A stretch of 7,021 nt of DNA, taken from Xanthobacteraceae bacterium (GTDB lineage: Bacteria; Pseudomonadota; Alphaproteobacteria; Rhizobiales; Xanthobacteraceae). A program made the translations under genes and the position numbers. The stretch spans positions 1-7,021 of the forward strand of contig JASHSY010000329.1 in NCBI GenBank assembly GCA_030040825.1, written 5' to 3'. Positions 5,385-7,021 of this stretch are shown in pieces. The notes under the pieces were generated by a model. The model made no database searches. It saw nothing but the letters and a program-made list of their open reading frames with translations, and was not told the DNA's origin. Each line of letters starts with the position of its first letter. Positions within the stretch are counted from its first letter, which is position 1.

Positions 5385-6632
5385 CTGGCGCATACGGATA
5401 TCATCGTCCTTGGAGCCGGCGTAGTCGGGACGTCGGTGGCGCTGCATCTCGCCAAGCGCGGGATGGCGGTTGCGCTGATCGACCGTCAAGGTCCGGGGGA
5501 GGGTACATCCTACGGCAACGCCGGCATTATCGAAGGCAATACCGTTTTTCCGCCGGCCTTTCCTTCGAAACTGGTTGAACTGCTTCGCATCGCACTCAAA
5601 CGTTCGCCGATAGCGAATTATCACGTCGCATATTTGCCACGGATTGTGCCGTGGCTGCTGGCATTCCGGGCGGCGTCAAGGCCTGGGCCGCTCTTGGAAA
5701 CCGCCCAACTCATGCGTCCGTTGATGGCGCGCGCGGTCAGCGAACACGAAGCGCTGGCGGCCGAAGCCGGCGCCGAACGCCACTTCAGCCGCCGCGGCTG
5801 GCTCAAGCTCTATCGTACCGAGGCGGCTGTTGCCGCATTGACGCCCGAGCTCGAAATTGCCGCACGCTTCGGCATCGCCAATGTTTTGCTCGATCGTGAT
5901 GCGGCTTTGGCGCTTGAGCCGGCGCTCAACGGCGTGTTCCGGCACGCCGTGCACTGGACCGGGGCCGTCAGCATCGATAATCCGTTGGCGTTGACGCAGG
6001 CTTATGCCGCGCGTTTTGCCGAACTCGGCGGCCTGATGTTGACGGGCGACGCGCGCACGCTGCATCGGGCCGAGCCCTATTGGCGCGTCGACACTGCGTC
6101 CGGGCCGATCGATGCCCGCGATGTCGTCATTGCACTTGGCCCGTGGGCTGCGGATATCGTTGCGCCGCTCGGCATCAAGCTGCCATTTGCGGTTAAACGC
6201 GGTTACCACCGGCATTACCGCCCGCACGGCAATGCCAGACTGTCGCGTCCGGTCCTCGATACCGAAAACGGCTACGTGCTGGCACCGATGGAGCAGGGCA
6301 TCCGCATCACCACCGGCGTCGAGTTTGCCGCCCGTGACGCACGCCCGACTCCGGTCCAATTTGATCGGCTGTTGCCGGCGGCGCGCGAGCTATTTCCGCT
6401 TGGCGAACCGGTCGAAGTGAAACCTTGGCTCGGCGCTCGACCGTGCTTTCCCGACTCGCGGCCGGTCATCGGACGGGCGCCGCGCCAGCGCGGATTGTGG
6501 CTCGCCTACGGTCACGCGCATTGGGGGTTGACGCTGGGACCGGTAACCGGCCGCCTGATTGCCGAGATGATGACCGGTACGACGCCGTTCTGCGATCCGA
6601 AGCCGTACGGTGCGGAACGTTTCATGCGCTGA
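5385..6632 (+). CDS. FAD-dependent D-amino-acid dehydrogenase-like oxidoreductase (DadA/DAO family)
   Basis: Proteins of this family oxidatively deaminate D-amino acids or related amines at FAD and pass electrons to the respiratory chain from the inner face of the membrane. Numbered from CTG 5385 (415 residues), the Rossmann motif DIIVLGAGVVG spans 5-15 with its FAD-ribose acid at Asp33. GTSYGNAGII, typical of DadA-like proteins, follows. Near the C-terminus are KPWLGARPCFPDSRPVIG (about 346-363) and GHAHWGLTLGP (376-386), the second FAD-contacting region. The frame is open back to GTG 5292, which would add 31 residues, but most of that extension is encoded by a palindromic repeat. DadA-type proteins usually begin only a few residues before the DIIVLGAG strand. 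An annotation pipeline will probably choose 5292 or 5340. The gene converges on the deacetylase gene with 13 bp between. Substrate specificity is unresolved; sarcosine- or glycine-oxidase-like activity is the alternative. Confidence 0.9.
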   Translation: MAHTDIIVLGAGVVGTSVALHLAKRGMAVALIDRQGPGEGTSYGNAGIIEGNTVFPPAFPSKLVELLRIALKRSPIANYHVAYLPRIVPWLLAFRAASRPGPLLETAQLMRPLMARAVSEHEALAAEAGAERHFSRRGWLKLYRTEAAVAALTPELEIAARFGIANVLLDRDAALALEPALNGVFRHAVHWTGAVSIDNPLALTQAYAARFAELGGLMLTGDARTLHRAEPYWRVDTASGPIDARDVVIALGPWAADIVAPLGIKLPFAVKRGYHRHYRPHGNARLSRPVLDTENGYVLAPMEQGIRITTGVEFAARDARPTPVQFDRLLPAARELFPLGEPVEVKPWLGARPCFPDSRPVIGRAPRQRGLWLAYGHAHWGLTLGPVTGRLIAEMMTGTTPFCDPKPYGAERFMR

Positions 6633-6645
6633 AGACGAAACGCCG

Positions 6646-7021
6646 CTATTGCGAATTCGCCGATGCCGGCGCCGGCGAGCCCTTATACTCACCGATGGTG
6701 TGGAAGACGTTCGCGGCCGGCCGCGTATTGTTCGACGACAGCTTGTCCTGCTGGGCGACCATTTCGTCGTATTTGGCGATCGTCGTCACGGGCGCGCGCG
6801 GCACCAAGTGCACGACCTTGTAGCCGCCAGCTTTGAGTTGCTTAAGCAGTTCCGGCATCGCCTCGGCGGTGGCGCGCTGGAAGTCATGCATCAAAATGAT
6901 GCCCTTGCCGTGCTTCTCGAGCTTGCTCATGACCGACTTGATGACCTGTTCGGGCTTATGCAGCTTGAAGTCGAAGGAATCGAGGTCGGTCGAGAAGGTC
7001 GCGATGTTGCGCTCGGCGAGA
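6646..7021 (-). CDS. Polysaccharide deacetylase family protein, C-terminal part
   Basis: The frame enters from the right edge and ends at TAG 6648-6646, giving 124 visible residues. These form the last part of a NodB-type deacetylase fold, a metal-dependent family that removes N- or O-acetyl groups from chitin, peptidoglycan or exopolysaccharide, usually outside the cytoplasm. IATFSTDLDSFDF (6-18) corresponds to the Asp-rich motif region, and KGIILMHDF (39-47) contains the family's late Leu-x-His motif with His45. The helix that follows and VVHLVPR complete the barrel. A hydrophilic tail of about 40 residues rich in Ala, Asn and Lys extends past the domain. The N-terminus, signal peptide and metal-binding motifs are outside the window, so activity and substrate cannot be judged. 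The frame does not start at the internal ATG 6930, because coding similarity continues to the edge. Confidence 0.85.
   Translation of the reverse strand, partial: LAERNIATFSTDLDSFDFKLHKPEQVIKSVMSKLEKHGKGIILMHDFQRATAEAMPELLKQLKAGGYKVVHLVPRAPVTTIAKYDEMVAQQDKLSSNNTRPAANVFHTIGEYKGSPAPASANSQ

Noticed and set aside
5676..6359. Minus-strand frame of 227 codons opposite the flavoprotein gene
   Set aside because: It is a shadow of the flavoprotein coding sequence; the plus strand carries clear FAD-binding motifs, the minus strand none.
176..7021. Idea of a D-amino-acid / cell-wall gene system (murI, D-amino-acid dehydrogenase, polysaccharide deacetylase)
   Set aside because: The three genes are separated by unrelated housekeeping genes and opposite strands, so proximity alone does not support a joint system.

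Overview
The window is an ordinary, gene-dense stretch of a high-GC bacterial chromosome. The protein families, the alphaproteobacterial style of MurI and PurB, and the palindromic intergenic repeats suggest an alphaproteobacterium of the order Hyphomicrobiales (Bradyrhizobium or Xanthobacteraceae relatives). That assignment is inferred from protein style, not from a marker gene. I see no rRNA, tRNA, CRISPR array, phage or defence genes.

Layout. Positions 1-3012 are all on the minus strand. Read in the direction of transcription they are purB (adenylosuccinate lyase), a four-helix membrane protein of unknown function, murI (glutamate racemase) and the first 35 codons of a probable MFS transporter. 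A 104-bp divergent spacer (3013-3116) carries a 19-bp dyad and separates purB from a small basic hypothetical gene on the plus strand (3117-3434). That gene converges, with a 9-bp gap, on a minus-strand pair: rpe (ribulose-phosphate 3-epimerase) followed by a glutathionyl-hydroquinone reductase-like GST. The pair overlaps by one base as TAATG. A plus-strand D-amino-acid dehydrogenase-like flavoprotein gene (about 5385-6632) converges on the 3' end of a minus-strand polysaccharide deacetylase that runs off the window.

The least ordinary part is 5105-5385, between rpe and the flavoprotein gene. It holds two related palindromic elements of about 76 and 80 bp (5204-5279 and 5288-5367) in opposite orientation, joined by an AT-rich linker with a -10-like TATAAG. 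Both are bounded by CTAG or near-CTAG ends and share the same asymmetric bulge, so they look like copies of a dispersed MITE- or REP-like repeat. The second copy falls inside the longest reading frame of the flavoprotein, so the first 25-30 codons of that frame are probably not native protein. A CTG at 5385, behind a strong Shine-Dalgarno sequence, is the most natural start by homology and spacing. On the other side, a 31-codon reading frame abuts rpe and may be the remnant of a gene cut by the element.

Functionally the window mixes housekeeping metabolism (purine synthesis, D-glutamate for peptidoglycan, pentose phosphate/Calvin cycle) with redox and detoxification enzymes and D-amino-acid oxidation. 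MurI (making D-Glu), a D-amino-acid dehydrogenase and a polysaccharide deacetylase all touch cell-wall chemistry, but they lie in separate transcription units and I do not claim a system.
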